Below the pieces are notes generated by a model, which ran no database searches, was not told the DNA's origin, and worked only from the letters and a program-made list of their open reading frames with translations. From assembly GCA_025997715.1 (NCBI GenBank), contig BNUY01000006.1:1-42110 (forward strand): a DNA stretch of 42,110 bases, written 5' to 3'. Positions 27,306-34,740 of this stretch are shown here, piece by piece (position 1 is the stretch's first letter; each line of letters begins with the position of its first letter). A program made the translations under genes and the position numbers. Source of the stretch: Spirochaetia bacterium (lineage in GTDB: Bacteria; Spirochaetota; Spirochaetia; Treponematales; Breznakiellaceae).

Positions 27306-27980
27306 TTACCGCCCCAAAAAAGGCAGCCGGCTCCCGAACTTATGCCACTTCCCGGCGTTTCGTCCCTCTTCGATAACCTTAAATACAAAGGCGCCCGCGT
27401 TAGCATCATCCCCCATAGGAACGGCAACCCCGTACACATCGTAGGGTTCGTTTTGAGATGACGCCATGAGGGCCTGGGCAAAGGCATGGAAGGATGCGGA
27501 CACCGAGGGGCCGATAAGGTCCGGGTCGTCCCGTCCGCCGCCGCCTGAGGTATCCGCAAGCACCAGCGCCAGGACTCCCGCCTTTCGGGCCTTAAAAACC
27601 GCGGCCAGTTCCTTTACCAGAAAAAACCAGCCCTTGATGTAATCGTTTACGATAATCTCGATATTGGCGGGATTCAAATCCGCCGCATTCTTCCGCACCG
27701 CCGGGGGCGTACACACCAGAATAGCTTCGGTGATCTGCCCCAGGTGATTTTCCGCGGCCAGCGTCAGGGTACGGGCGGAAACGGGACTGCCGGGGTTCCA
27801 GGCCAGGGGAACAAGCCCCTGCCGGTTCGCCGCCGAAGTGGTTTGTTGATACTCCACCGGATAGGGGAGATGGTTGGGAATAAAAGCGGCGCAAAAATGT
27901 TCCGCCCGTTTACCCGCCTCTGCGGCAATAGCGGCGGAAAGGGTAGATTCATTACCGGCGATAAGGATGCCCCTGGTCAT
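27306..27980 (-). CDS. SDR-like Rossmann protein of the TRAP operon
   Basis: 224 aa. The N-terminal ILIAGNESTLSAAIAAEAGK and the middle IVNDYIKGWFFLVKELAAVF with VLALVLADTSG recall a degenerate short-chain dehydrogenase; no clear YxxxK catalytic pair is seen, and the glycine-rich loop is atypical. A catalytic role is therefore doubtful. It overlaps the TRAP permease stop by 4 bp (ATGA), so it is probably co-translated with the transporter and might act on its substrate (inference). Confidence 0.6.
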   Translation of the reverse strand: MTRGILIAGNESTLSAAIAAEAGKRAEHFCAAFIPNHLPYPVEYQQTTSAANRQGLVPLAWNPGSPVSARTLTLAAENHLGQITEAILVCTPPAVRKNAADLNPANIEIIVNDYIKGWFFLVKELAAVFKARKAGVLALVLADTSGGGGRDDPDLIGPSVSASFHAFAQALMASSQNEPYDVYGVAVPMGDDANAGAFVFKVIEEGRNAGKWHKFGSRLPFLGR

Positions 27981-29884
27981 CGTTTTTTACCCATGCTCTG
28001 GGTCACCGTAACAATGGCAATCAGCACGAAGCCGACGACATCGGTCAAGAGGCCCGGGTGTATCAGGAGCAAGCCTCCGGCAATGAGGATGAGCCGCAGG
28101 GGGAGAGTGATATGGCGGCGCATATACCCTTCCAGGCCCGCCGAAAGGCCGAACATGCCAATAACGGAGGTGATTACGATGCGGATAACCTCCGGAACCG
28201 TGGTGTCGATAAAGAGCATTGAGGGGCTGAAAACAAAAATATAGGGGATGATAAAGGCGGTGATCGCGAGACGTGTGGCGGTGATCCCGGTCTTAATGGG
28301 GTTTGCCTTGGCAATCGCCGCCCCCGCATAGGCTGCCAGGGCCACCGGGGGGGTAATGTCCGCCACAATCCCGAAGTAAAACACGAACATATGGGCCGCC
28401 AGGACCGGCACCCCCATGCGTACCACGATGGGGGCGGTGATGGTGGCCATGATCACGTAGTTGGCCGTGGTGGGAATCCCCATCCCCAGGATGAGGCAGG
28501 CAACCATGGTCAGGACCAGGGCCAGGAAGAGGCTGTTATTGGCCACCGAGAGGAGCACCGAGATAAGCACCTGCCCCAGACCGGTGAGGGAGACAATACC
28601 CACCACGATCCCCGCGATAGCACAGGCCATGGCTACCCCGATGGTGTTCCGGGACCCGCCGCAGAGGGCGTCCACAAAAGAAGCCGGGGTAAACCGGGTT
28701 TCCTTCCGGAAGAAGCTCACCACCACCGCCGCCAGGATGGCGTAACAGGCCGCATAGGCCGGGGTCTTTCCCAAGCTCATCAGGGCTACCAGGGTGACCA
28801 CCGGGAGGAAGAGGTAGCCCTTGGCAATGAAGAGCTTCCAGAAATGGGGGATTTCCTCCTTTGGAAGCCCCCTCAAGCCCAGCTTTTTCGCCTCAAAGTG
28901 GATCATCAGGAAGATCCCCGTAAAGTAGAGCATCGCCGGCAGGATGGCCGAAACGGCGATCACCGCGTAGGGGATATTGGTCAGCTCCGCCATGAGGAAA
29001 GCGGCGGCCCCCATGATGGGGGGCATGATCTGGCCCCCGGTGGAGGCGGCGGCTTCCACCGCGGCGGCAAACTCCGGCTTATACCCGGTCTTCTTCATCA
29101 CCGGAATGGTGACGCTGCCGGAACCCACCGTGTTGGCCACGGAACTGCCGGAGTACATCCCCTCAAGGGCGCTGGCTATGACCGCCACCTTGGCGGGCCC
29201 CCCGGAGGCGAACCCCGCTATGGAATTGGCCAGGTCGATAAAGAAGGTGGCAATCCCGGACTTTTCCAGAAAGGAGGCCAGGAAAATGAAGAGCACGATA
29301 AAGGTGGAGCAGACCCCGATGGGAGTGCCGATAATACCGTCGGTGGTATAGAAAAGCTGATGCACCACCCGGCGCAGGGGAAACCCCGCCGCAAAGGCGT
29401 AGGTAATAAACCCCGCCGCCACCACCAGGATGGGAATCCCCACCACCCGGCGGCAGAGTTCCGCCAGGATGAGTATCCCCACGACCCCCATAACCATATC
29501 CAGGGGCTGGAGCAGAACCGCCCGGCCTACGATGACCTGGAAATTCACCACATAATAGAAGAATGCAATGGCCCCCAGGGTCCCCAGGAGGATGTCATAC
29601 CAGGCGATGCGGTTTTCATGCTTGGTCATGCCCCGCCGGATAGGGTAGAGGAGGTACCCGATGAACACCAGTATCCCCAGGAAGGCGCTCCGCCTGACCT
29701 GTTCCGGCAGGGATATCACCAGGGTGACCACAAACACATAGACGGTAAAAAGAATCAGGAGCCCCTTGATAATGATGTTTGGGACCCCGGAAAACCGCCG
29801 CACATTCGACTCCCGGTCAAACTGGGCAATGAGTTTTTCCGTTTCCTCTTCACTCAGGATGTGAATAGACGTATCGTGGGTCAT
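27977..29884 (-). CDS. TRAP transporter fused permease (4TM/12TM)
   Basis: 635 aa, strongly hydrophobic, about 16 helices, with small and large TRAP subunits fused as in TAXI-type systems. The large-subunit motifs are visible: FASGGPAKVAVIASALEGMY, SGSSVANTVGSGSVTIPVMK, GYKPEFAAAVEAAASTGGQI, GMGIPTTANYVIMA. It imports an organic acid using an ion gradient. The start is the second ATG, at 29884: AGGAGGT lies six bases before it but too close to the ATG at 29890. The short GGAACC-TTT-GGTTCC palindrome at 29900-29914 lies just upstream. Confidence 0.93.
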   Translation of the reverse strand: MTHDTSIHILSEEETEKLIAQFDRESNVRRFSGVPNIIIKGLLILFTVYVFVVTLVISLPEQVRRSAFLGILVFIGYLLYPIRRGMTKHENRIAWYDILLGTLGAIAFFYYVVNFQVIVGRAVLLQPLDMVMGVVGILILAELCRRVVGIPILVVAAGFITYAFAAGFPLRRVVHQLFYTTDGIIGTPIGVCSTFIVLFIFLASFLEKSGIATFFIDLANSIAGFASGGPAKVAVIASALEGMYSGSSVANTVGSGSVTIPVMKKTGYKPEFAAAVEAAASTGGQIMPPIMGAAAFLMAELTNIPYAVIAVSAILPAMLYFTGIFLMIHFEAKKLGLRGLPKEEIPHFWKLFIAKGYLFLPVVTLVALMSLGKTPAYAACYAILAAVVVSFFRKETRFTPASFVDALCGGSRNTIGVAMACAIAGIVVGIVSLTGLGQVLISVLLSVANNSLFLALVLTMVACLILGMGIPTTANYVIMATITAPIVVRMGVPVLAAHMFVFYFGIVADITPPVALAAYAGAAIAKANPIKTGITATRLAITAFIIPYIFVFSPSMLFIDTTVPEVIRIVITSVIGMFGLSAGLEGYMRRHITLPLRLILIAGGLLLIHPGLLTDVVGFVLIAIVTVTQSMGKKR

Positions 29885-29923
29885 ACCCATACCTCCTTAG
29901 GAACCTTTGGTTCCATGCATTCT

Positions 29924-30388
29924 TTATCGCACCCTAATGGTTATATGGGCATTTTGTCCGCACCGCTCCCGCAGGCTCACCTGTTCTTTTCCAATAATTA
30001 ACAGATGATCCGAAACGGTACCGACGATTAGATTAAGCTTTTTAAAGGATTGGGTAAACCCGGTAATAACCATTGCATCCCCGTCCCGCGTAAGGGTTTG
30101 CCCCTCATCAAGATCGCTCTGCATACCCGCCCCAAAGCTTGAGAACCGGGTAGCCGTGGGCACAATCGTATCCCCCTCCACCCGAAAAGTGTCCCGCACC
30201 GGCGTCTGATTAACTGAATGGATGAATTCCAGGGAAAATTCCGTCTCCGTCTTTACCGGCCATCTGCCATAGACCCTGCCGGAATTCGCATCGGCGATGA
30301 TCAGGTACTTGCCGCCCGCCCCATAAAATACCGCCCCTGAAACGACAAGGGCGGCCAGAACAATGCCTGCAATGATGCAGGGCTGCAG
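29924..30388 (-). CDS. DUF1850 protein with no standard start codon
   Basis: DUF1850 proteins accompany TAXI-TRAP systems; function unknown. Signature: FIHSVNQTPVRDTFRVEGD followed by TRFSSFGAGM. From 30388 the frame also encodes a helix (CIIAGIVLAALVVSGAVFYG) and YLIIADANSGRVYGRWPV, as expected for full-length members. However, no ATG, GTG or TTG precedes this part; the first GTG (30199) lies inside the conserved motif. I give the CTG at 30388 (154 aa) as a placeholder. The frame stays open back through the repeat at 30404-30493, which may have displaced the original start. It may be a pseudogene or use a rare start. Confidence 0.7.
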   Translation of the reverse strand: MQPCIIAGIVLAALVVSGAVFYGAGGKYLIIADANSGRVYGRWPVKTETEFSLEFIHSVNQTPVRDTFRVEGDTIVPTATRFSSFGAGMQSDLDEGQTLTRDGDAMVITGFTQSFKKLNLIVGTVSDHLLIIGKEQVSLRERCGQNAHITIRVR

Positions 30389-30403
30389 CCGGGAATTATA
30401 TTG

Positions 30404-30493
30404 ACCGCAAAGGCGAAGAAGGCGAAAAAGTAAGGGAAATCCCTTTGATTTTCTCTTATTTTCTTCCTTCTGCGCCTTCGTCGCCTTTGCGGT
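30404..30493. repeat. Palindromic element with CAAAGGCGA words
   Basis: The left arm begins ACCGCAAAGGCGAAGAAGGC at 30404. The right arm in reverse complement begins ACCGCAAAGGCGACGAAGGC at 30493. Pairing continues into A-rich inner parts over roughly 37-45 bp, so almost the whole element can fold. It lies exactly between the TAXI gene stop and the DUF1850 coding part. Confidence 0.82.
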
Positions 30494-30507
30494 TATTATG
30501 GTATTCC

Positions 30508-31464
30508 CTATTTAATCGCACCGATTTCCCGGAAGTACCGTTCAGCCCCGGGATGGAAGGGGACTGAGATACCGCTTACCGCATACTCCACCGACAATTC
30601 CGCCCCCTTGGCATGGGCAGTTTGGATCTCACCCTTATTTTCCAGCAGGGCCTTGGTAAGGTTATAGACCGTATCCGCCGGAACTTTTTTGCTGACGATA
30701 AAGGTAGCCTTTACCGCCAGGGTATTTACCGGCGCGGTCAGCCCCTTGTAGGAATTCGCCGGTACGGGAAACTGGGTATAGAAGGGATAATCCCGCATAA
30801 GCACCTGTGCGTGGGCATCGTCAATTTCAAGAACCGCGATCTCCTTCCCAATGGCCAAATCCACAATGGCGGTGGTGGGCGCCCCGGCAACGCAGAAGAA
30901 CGCGTCGATCTTGTTGTCCCGGAGCGCGTCTGCAGATGCGCCGAAGCTGAGGTTTTGCTTATTGATGTCGTTAAAGGTAATCCCATAGGCTTGAAGGATC
31001 TGCTTGGCGTTGAATTCGACACCGCTTCCCGCATCCCCCACGGAGACATTCTTCCCCTTGAGGTCCGCGATGGTCCGGATACCCGTTGCGGGATTGACCA
31101 CCACCTGGCAGACCTCCGCGTAGAGCGCCGCCATGGCGGCAAAATCCTGGGTTTGCTCCCCGGTAAAGAGATCCACCCCCCGGTAGGCGTAATCCATCAC
31201 ATCGTTCTGTACGATGGCAATTTCCACTTCCCCTGCGGCAATAAGCTGAATATTTGCTTTACTCGCCCCGGTGGACTGGATGGTGATGGGAACCTTGGTT
31301 TTTTCGGTCAGGATCTGGCCCACCGCCGACCCGAAAGCATAATACGTACCGGTATTTCCCCCGGTAGCCATGCGGAGCTGCTGGCTGCTGCCCTTGGCAT
31401 AGGCGCCAAGGGTTAAACCCAGAAACAACACCACGGTAATGAAAAGAATGCTGGAACGTTTCAT
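30508..31464 (-). CDS. TAXI-family TRAP substrate-binding protein
   Basis: 318 aa periplasmic receptor with signal peptide (SILFITVVLFLGLTLGAYA). The TAXI signature is clear: LRMATGGNTGTYYAFGSAVG at the mature N-terminus, then GASKANIQLIAAGEVEIAIV and KGKNVSVGDAGSGVEFNAKQ. Ligands of the family include dicarboxylates, glutamate and other carboxylates; the specific one is unknown. ATG at 31464 with AGGAGGAG four bases upstream. First gene of the operon with DUF1850, the fused permease and the SDR-like gene. Confidence 0.94.
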   Translation of the reverse strand: MKRSSILFITVVLFLGLTLGAYAKGSSQQLRMATGGNTGTYYAFGSAVGQILTEKTKVPITIQSTGASKANIQLIAAGEVEIAIVQNDVMDYAYRGVDLFTGEQTQDFAAMAALYAEVCQVVVNPATGIRTIADLKGKNVSVGDAGSGVEFNAKQILQAYGITFNDINKQNLSFGASADALRDNKIDAFFCVAGAPTTAIVDLAIGKEIAVLEIDDAHAQVLMRDYPFYTQFPVPANSYKGLTAPVNTLAVKATFIVSKKVPADTVYNLTKALLENKGEIQTAHAKGAELSVEYAVSGISVPFHPGAERYFREIGAIK

Positions 31465-31549
31465 TTTTCTCCTCCTAAACTAAACAGACTATAGAAACTT
31501 TGAATATACTAACCATAAGAATTTATTCGCATTTGAGGGGATTACATAA

Positions 31550-31622
31550 TCGGGCAAGGCGGATTTGAACCGCCGACCTCCTGGTCCCGAACCAGGCGCG
31601 CTACCAACTGCGCTATTACCCG
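31550..31622 (-). tRNA. tRNA-Pro (CGG)
   Basis: 73 nt, full cloverleaf. Acceptor CGGGTAA pairs with TTGCCCG; anticodon stem CCTGG/CCAGG encloses loop TTCGGGA, anticodon CGG; T arm GGCGGTTCAAATCCGCC. The CCA end is not encoded. It begins directly after the T run of a terminator that follows tRNA-Asp. Confidence 0.97.
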
Positions 31623-31648
31623 AAAAAATCCGTCCCTCAGGACGGATA
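31623..31648 (-). terminator. Rho-independent terminator between the two tRNAs
   Basis: On the minus strand TCCGTCC-TGAG-GGACGGA forms a perfect 7-bp stem followed by TTTTTT. It comes just after tRNA-Asp, and the tRNA-Pro begins at the next base. It should end the tRNA-Asp transcript, at least in part. Confidence 0.9.
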
Positions 31649-31723
31649 CGGGAGCGACGGGGCTTGAACCCGCGATCTCCGGCTTGACAGGCCAGCGTGA
31701 TAAACCAGCTTCACTACGCCCCC
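31649..31723 (-). tRNA. tRNA-Asp (GTC)
   Basis: 75 nt. Acceptor GGGGGCG pairs with CGCTCCC with one G-T pair; anticodon stem CTGGC/GCCGG encloses loop CTGTCAA, anticodon GTC; T arm GCGGGTTCAAGCCCCGT. The CCA end is not encoded. Confidence 0.96.
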
Positions 31724-31760
31724 ATGAGTTTTAATAGCTTAATAAATGGGTAAAAAAAAG

Positions 31761-32180
31761 TCAAGCAGTACGAAACACGTTTTTGATCAGCCGCTTTCCC
31801 GGCAGGCGGTAAATGTCAAAATCCGAATCAATGCTGATGATAGTCCCGATGCCCCGTTTTTCTGCGGCGAGCACTAGGGTGGCATCGGCAAAATCCATTG
31901 GTAAGTCATGGTATTTGTTAAGTAACGCCGATACCCGTAAAAGGTCGTTTTGGGAAATATCCTGGAGGATGAGTCCCCGGCGGTTTACCCACTCAAAGAA
32001 ATCCATCTGGGCCCTGATGCTGAAGTCCAGCATGTAGCAAACCTCGGTAAGTACCGCCAGGGTGCTTACAAACTGGTAATTTGTCCCCTGGAGGAAGTCT
32101 TTTATCCGTTCATGATAATTATCATCCCGGTCAAAGAGGGCTATCAGGGGACCCGCATCAATGAGAATGGTATTTAGCAT
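31761..32180 (-). CDS. vapC: PIN-domain ribonuclease toxin (VapC)
   Basis: 139 aa PIN domain. Acidic active-site residues: D8 in ILIDAG, E46 in LAVLTEVCYML, D96 and D99 in PMDFADATLV, and D118/D120 in SIDSDFD. VapC toxins are Mg2+-dependent RNases, many cleaving tRNA or rRNA. It overlaps its antitoxin gene by 23 bp and lies next to two tRNA genes, a common setting for such modules. Confidence 0.92.
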   Translation of the reverse strand: MLNTILIDAGPLIALFDRDDNYHERIKDFLQGTNYQFVSTLAVLTEVCYMLDFSIRAQMDFFEWVNRRGLILQDISQNDLLRVSALLNKYHDLPMDFADATLVLAAEKRGIGTIISIDSDFDIYRLPGKRLIKNVFRTA

Positions 32181-32409
32181 GGAGTTTTTCCTTTATACGG
32201 TTTTTATAGTCCAGAGACAGGCCGCCGTCCCCGCTGCCGTACTTCCCAAAATAGGCTTCCCCAAGCTCCCAGGAGCTTTTTTCTTCCTCCTCCTGGGCCA
32301 GGTAGGTTGCCACCGCTTCTTTTACACATTCGGTCTTGGTCATACCCCTTGCTTTAGCGCTTACATCAAGGCGATACTCTAAATCTTCGGGCAATCTGGC
32401 ACTGGTCAT
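32158..32409 (-). CDS. vapB: Ribbon-helix-helix antitoxin of the PIN toxin (VapB-like)
   Basis: 83 aa. The N-terminus SARLPEDLEYRLDVSAKARG followed by TKTECVKEAVATYLAQ is a CopG/RHH DNA-binding segment. The charged C-terminal part (ELGEAYFGKYGSGDGG) resembles the toxin-binding tail of such antitoxins. ATG at 32409 with a G5 run eight bases upstream. A palindrome overlapping the promoter just upstream suggests autorepression by the VapBC complex. Confidence 0.9.
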   Translation of the reverse strand: MTSARLPEDLEYRLDVSAKARGMTKTECVKEAVATYLAQEEEEKSSWELGEAYFGKYGSGDGGLSLDYKNRIKEKLHAKYHSH

Positions 32410-32419
32410 ATCTTTTTCC

Positions 32420-32461
32420 CCCTGTAATACACAGTGTACTACAGGGTTCTCCCTTTGTCAA
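32420..32461 (-). promoter_or_regulatory. vapBC promoter overlapped by a palindromic operator
   Basis: On minus: TTGACA at 32461-32456, 17-bp spacer, TACACT at 32438-32433. A 27-bp palindrome (32420-32446, arms CCCTGTAGTACA and TGTATTACAGGG, 11 of 12 matching) covers the -10. It ends 10 bp before the antitoxin start. The -35 contains the stop codon of the upstream cupin gene. Confidence 0.88.
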
Positions 32462-32805
32462 GTACATTTTACCAGCGCCCAGACCACCCGGCATTCCCCG
32501 GAACTATCGTTGAAGCTGATGTGTTCCTCCCCGGCGGGGATAAAGGTAGCCGAGCCCGCCCCGGCTTCAAAGACCTTACCGCCGATTTTGGCCTTTATGG
32601 TCCCGGCAATGACGAAACCGTACTCGTCCTCCTGGTGAATCGCCGGGGGAGCGATCATGCCCGGGGGGAAGACCCCCAGGCCCATTTGAACCCCCTGCCC
32701 GGCGGGGGAGCCGTCGGCGGCCATACCGGCTTTGAAAAAATCCGTCATGACCACCCCATCGGGGCGTTTGGTTGAGGGCAGCTTATCCGCTTCAAGAACT
32801 ATCAT
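32458..32805 (-). CDS. Small cupin-domain protein
   Basis: 115-aa single cupin barrel. Cupin motif 1 region: PPAIHQEDEYGFVIAGTIKA (H, E and G in place); motif 2: GSATFIPAGEEHISF with H. Such small cupins bind a metal and act as isomerases, dioxygenases or ligand sensors; function here is unknown. ATG at 32805 with GAGGT five bases upstream. Its last codons overlap the vapBC -35. Confidence 0.82.
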   Translation of the reverse strand: MIVLEADKLPSTKRPDGVVMTDFFKAGMAADGSPAGQGVQMGLGVFPPGMIAPPAIHQEDEYGFVIAGTIKAKIGGKVFEAGAGSATFIPAGEEHISFNDSSGECRVVWALVKCT

Positions 32806-32872
32806 GGTTTACCTCACTCAAATGCGATTCTACCATGGTTTTAAAAAAAACACTATATTTTACACAAACCAG

Positions 32873-32902
32873 TTGACAGATACGGAAACTTCCCCTTATG
32901 TT
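32873..32902 (+). promoter_or_regulatory. Promoter for the acidic small protein
   Basis: TTGACA at 32873-32878, then TTATGT (17-bp spacer) or TATGTT (18-bp). The ATG at 32898 falls inside this -10, which argues for translation from 32922. Confidence 0.65.
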
Positions 32903-32921
32903 TCAAGGGAAATCACTTACA

Positions 32922-33173
32922 ATGGAGAAAGCTATGGTTCTGTTCAGAGAGTACAAAGACGTTTTTCCATCCTTCCAGGCCATGGATGACGATGACGACG
33001 ATGATCTGGATGAAGAAGACAATTTTGATGACATGGAAGACGATTTTGAAGATGAATTTGAAGACGAATTCGATGACGACGATGATGACGACGATTTCGA
33101 TGACGATGATGACGACGACGATTTCGATGACTTTGAGGAGGACCCGGATTTCGACGACGACCTTGACGATTAA
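32922..33173 (+). CDS. Highly acidic small protein with Asp/Glu tail
   Basis: 83 aa. About 20 ordinary residues (MEKAMVLFREYKDVFPSFQA) are followed by about 60 residues made almost only of D, E and F (blocks such as DDDDDDDDFDDDD and DDFEDEFEDEF). I choose ATG 32922, with AAGGGA about 11 bases upstream, because a -10 box covers the earlier ATG. The tail resembles in composition only the acidic tail of the Firmicutes RNA polymerase delta subunit or nucleic-acid mimic proteins. The DNA is a run of GAT/GAC codons prone to length change. Function unknown. Confidence 0.7.
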   Translation: MEKAMVLFREYKDVFPSFQAMDDDDDDDLDEEDNFDDMEDDFEDEFEDEFDDDDDDDDFDDDDDDDDFDDFEEDPDFDDDLDD

Positions 33174-33194
33174 GAGGGTGGAGACCGCGGCCGC

Positions 33195-33551
33195 TTAGGG
33201 GGCAATTATTGAGGCGGCGCTCCAGAGGCGTTCCAGTTCATAGAATGAACGGGAATTCGCGGACATGAGGTGGATCACGATGTTCCCCAGGTCGGTAAGG
33301 TTCCATTCGTCATCGGCGCCGGTTTTGCGGTGTCCCCGGAGTATTGTCATGCCCTTTTCCCGGGCATAGTCCTTGATGTGCCGCTGCAGGCCCGTCATGT
33401 GGGTGTTACTGGAAACCGTGGCGATCACAAAGAAGTCGGTCCAGTAGTTGATTTCCCGGAGATCCATCACGATGACATCTTCCCCGCGGTGTTCCCTGAT
33501 AAGGGCGGCTAATTCGATGGCGGCGTCATCCGCCCGAGGTAAATCTTCCAT
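33195..33551 (-). CDS. rsfS: Ribosomal silencing factor RsfS (Iojap)
   Basis: 118 aa. Binds ribosomal protein L14 and blocks subunit joining under starvation. Family signature: VIVMDLREINYWTDFFVIAT, then SNTHMTGLQRHIKDYAREKG and EWNLTDLGNIVIHLM. ATG at 33551 with AAAGGAC four bases upstream, overlapping the LytR-family gene by 26 bp. It is the last gene of the L21-to-RsfS operon; the conserved order nadD-yqeK-rsfS supports the call. Confidence 0.95.
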   Translation of the reverse strand: MEDLPRADDAAIELAALIREHRGEDVIVMDLREINYWTDFFVIATVSSNTHMTGLQRHIKDYAREKGMTILRGHRKTGADDEWNLTDLGNIVIHLMSANSRSFYELERLWSAASIIAP

Positions 33552-34740
33552 TAAAGTCCTTTCCAATAATAAGGGTAAAATCCGAACGATATTCCAGGTT
33601 CGGGATTTGTATATCCACGTCTATGTCAGACCGGATGTTTCGGCAGCGGATGACCTCTCCAAAAATTTTGGCCATATCATCATACCCGGAGTGATCCACA
33701 ATTTCCGTACGTTCGTAGTCGCTGTGGTCTGCGTTACCGATGGAAATAACATCATACCCGAAACCCCGGAGCAGATCTGCGGTCCTTCCCGCAAGCCCCG
33801 CCGTGGCGGTTCCGTTCAGGACCTCCACGGTAAAGACCCGCTCGGAAGCCGACCCCTCCACCGGCCTGGTCAGGGCGGCAAGGGATTGGCGGACGATGTC
33901 CTTGATTAGGCTGCCGTCGTAAAGGGGAAACAGAAGCCGCTGCCCGGAAACTTCCCGGGCGATGCCCTGAACGGACTGGATATTCACCCGCTCCGTATCG
34001 AGCTTGGCCAACTCGTCAAAAAGCCGGACCCGGGTCCGGTGATCCAGGTGCGTTTTCAGCAGGGGCTGGTATATCTGGCTCACACTTGCCTGCTTGAGGT
34101 AGCCGTTTTTTTCCCCCAGCCGCTTGATAAGGCCAAGAAAAAACCGCTGCCGCCGGAAATGGGCCAGTTCCCGGTCCTCCTCGGGAAGCTCATAGGTGAT
34201 GTAGCTTCGGGCTTTGTCCCCATCCAGCCGGGTTACCCCTGAGGGGAAGAGTATCCTGTTGTCCTTATCGTATATTTCCACCCGGGCGGGGATAAACAGT
34301 TCCACCCCTTCGATTAAATCCACCACCTTTCCCAGGTTCTCCAACTCCAATACAACGGAAAAATTGATCTCAATGCCCAGAAATTTTTCTATTTCCCCCT
34401 CAAAAAGGCCTATTCTTTGGGGGTCGTATACCGAATCGATCCGGTCTACCCGGTTGAGCCGCTGGATGATCAGCCCCACTTCGCCGGGAATGTCGAAAAT
34501 GGCCGCCCGTTTGGTTTCCGGATAGTAGAATAACACGTAGGAACTCAGGGGATTTTTCGGACTAGTAAGTCCGCGGCGCCCCTCAATGATAAAGAGGGTC
34601 GAAATTACCCGGTCTCCGGAAAGGGCTTCCTCAATCGGGTCCGAGCGCACGCGCATGATGATGAAGAAGATGCCTACCCCCAGGATCAGCAGGATGAGTG
34701 CTAAAAGAAACGCGCTGGCATCAGCCTTTATTTTTCTCAA
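33526..34740 (-). CDS. LytR-CpsA-Psr family protein with LytR_C domain
   Basis: 404 aa. A short cytoplasmic N-terminus, one membrane helix (ASAFLLALILLILGVGIFFI), an LCP catalytic domain (LFIIEGRRGLTSPKNPLSS, IFDIPGEVGLIIQRLNRVD with VDLIEGVELFIPARVEI) and a C-terminal LytR_C domain (VFTVEVLNGTATAGLAGRTA). LCP enzymes attach polymers to peptidoglycan; in spirochaetes the polymer is unknown. The TTG at 34740 follows AAAGGGGGG. Frame upstream of it shadows nadD, which it overlaps by 20 bp. Confidence 0.87.
   Translation of the reverse strand: MRKIKADASAFLLALILLILGVGIFFIIMRVRSDPIEEALSGDRVISTLFIIEGRRGLTSPKNPLSSYVLFYYPETKRAAIFDIPGEVGLIIQRLNRVDRIDSVYDPQRIGLFEGEIEKFLGIEINFSVVLELENLGKVVDLIEGVELFIPARVEIYDKDNRILFPSGVTRLDGDKARSYITYELPEEDRELAHFRRQRFFLGLIKRLGEKNGYLKQASVSQIYQPLLKTHLDHRTRVRLFDELAKLDTERVNIQSVQGIAREVSGQRLLFPLYDGSLIKDIVRQSLAALTRPVEGSASERVFTVEVLNGTATAGLAGRTADLLRGFGYDVISIGNADHSDYERTEIVDHSGYDDMAKIFGEVIRCRNIRSDIDVDIQIPNLEYRSDFTLIIGKDFNGRFTSGG

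Noticed and set aside
28391..30001. 536-codon frame on plus opposite the TRAP permease
   Set aside because: Antisense shadow with low-complexity Gly/His/Arg composition; the minus strand holds a well-recognised permease.
32986..33198. Met/Thr-rich frame across the acidic gene
   Set aside because: It is the +1 shadow of the GAT/GAC repeat.
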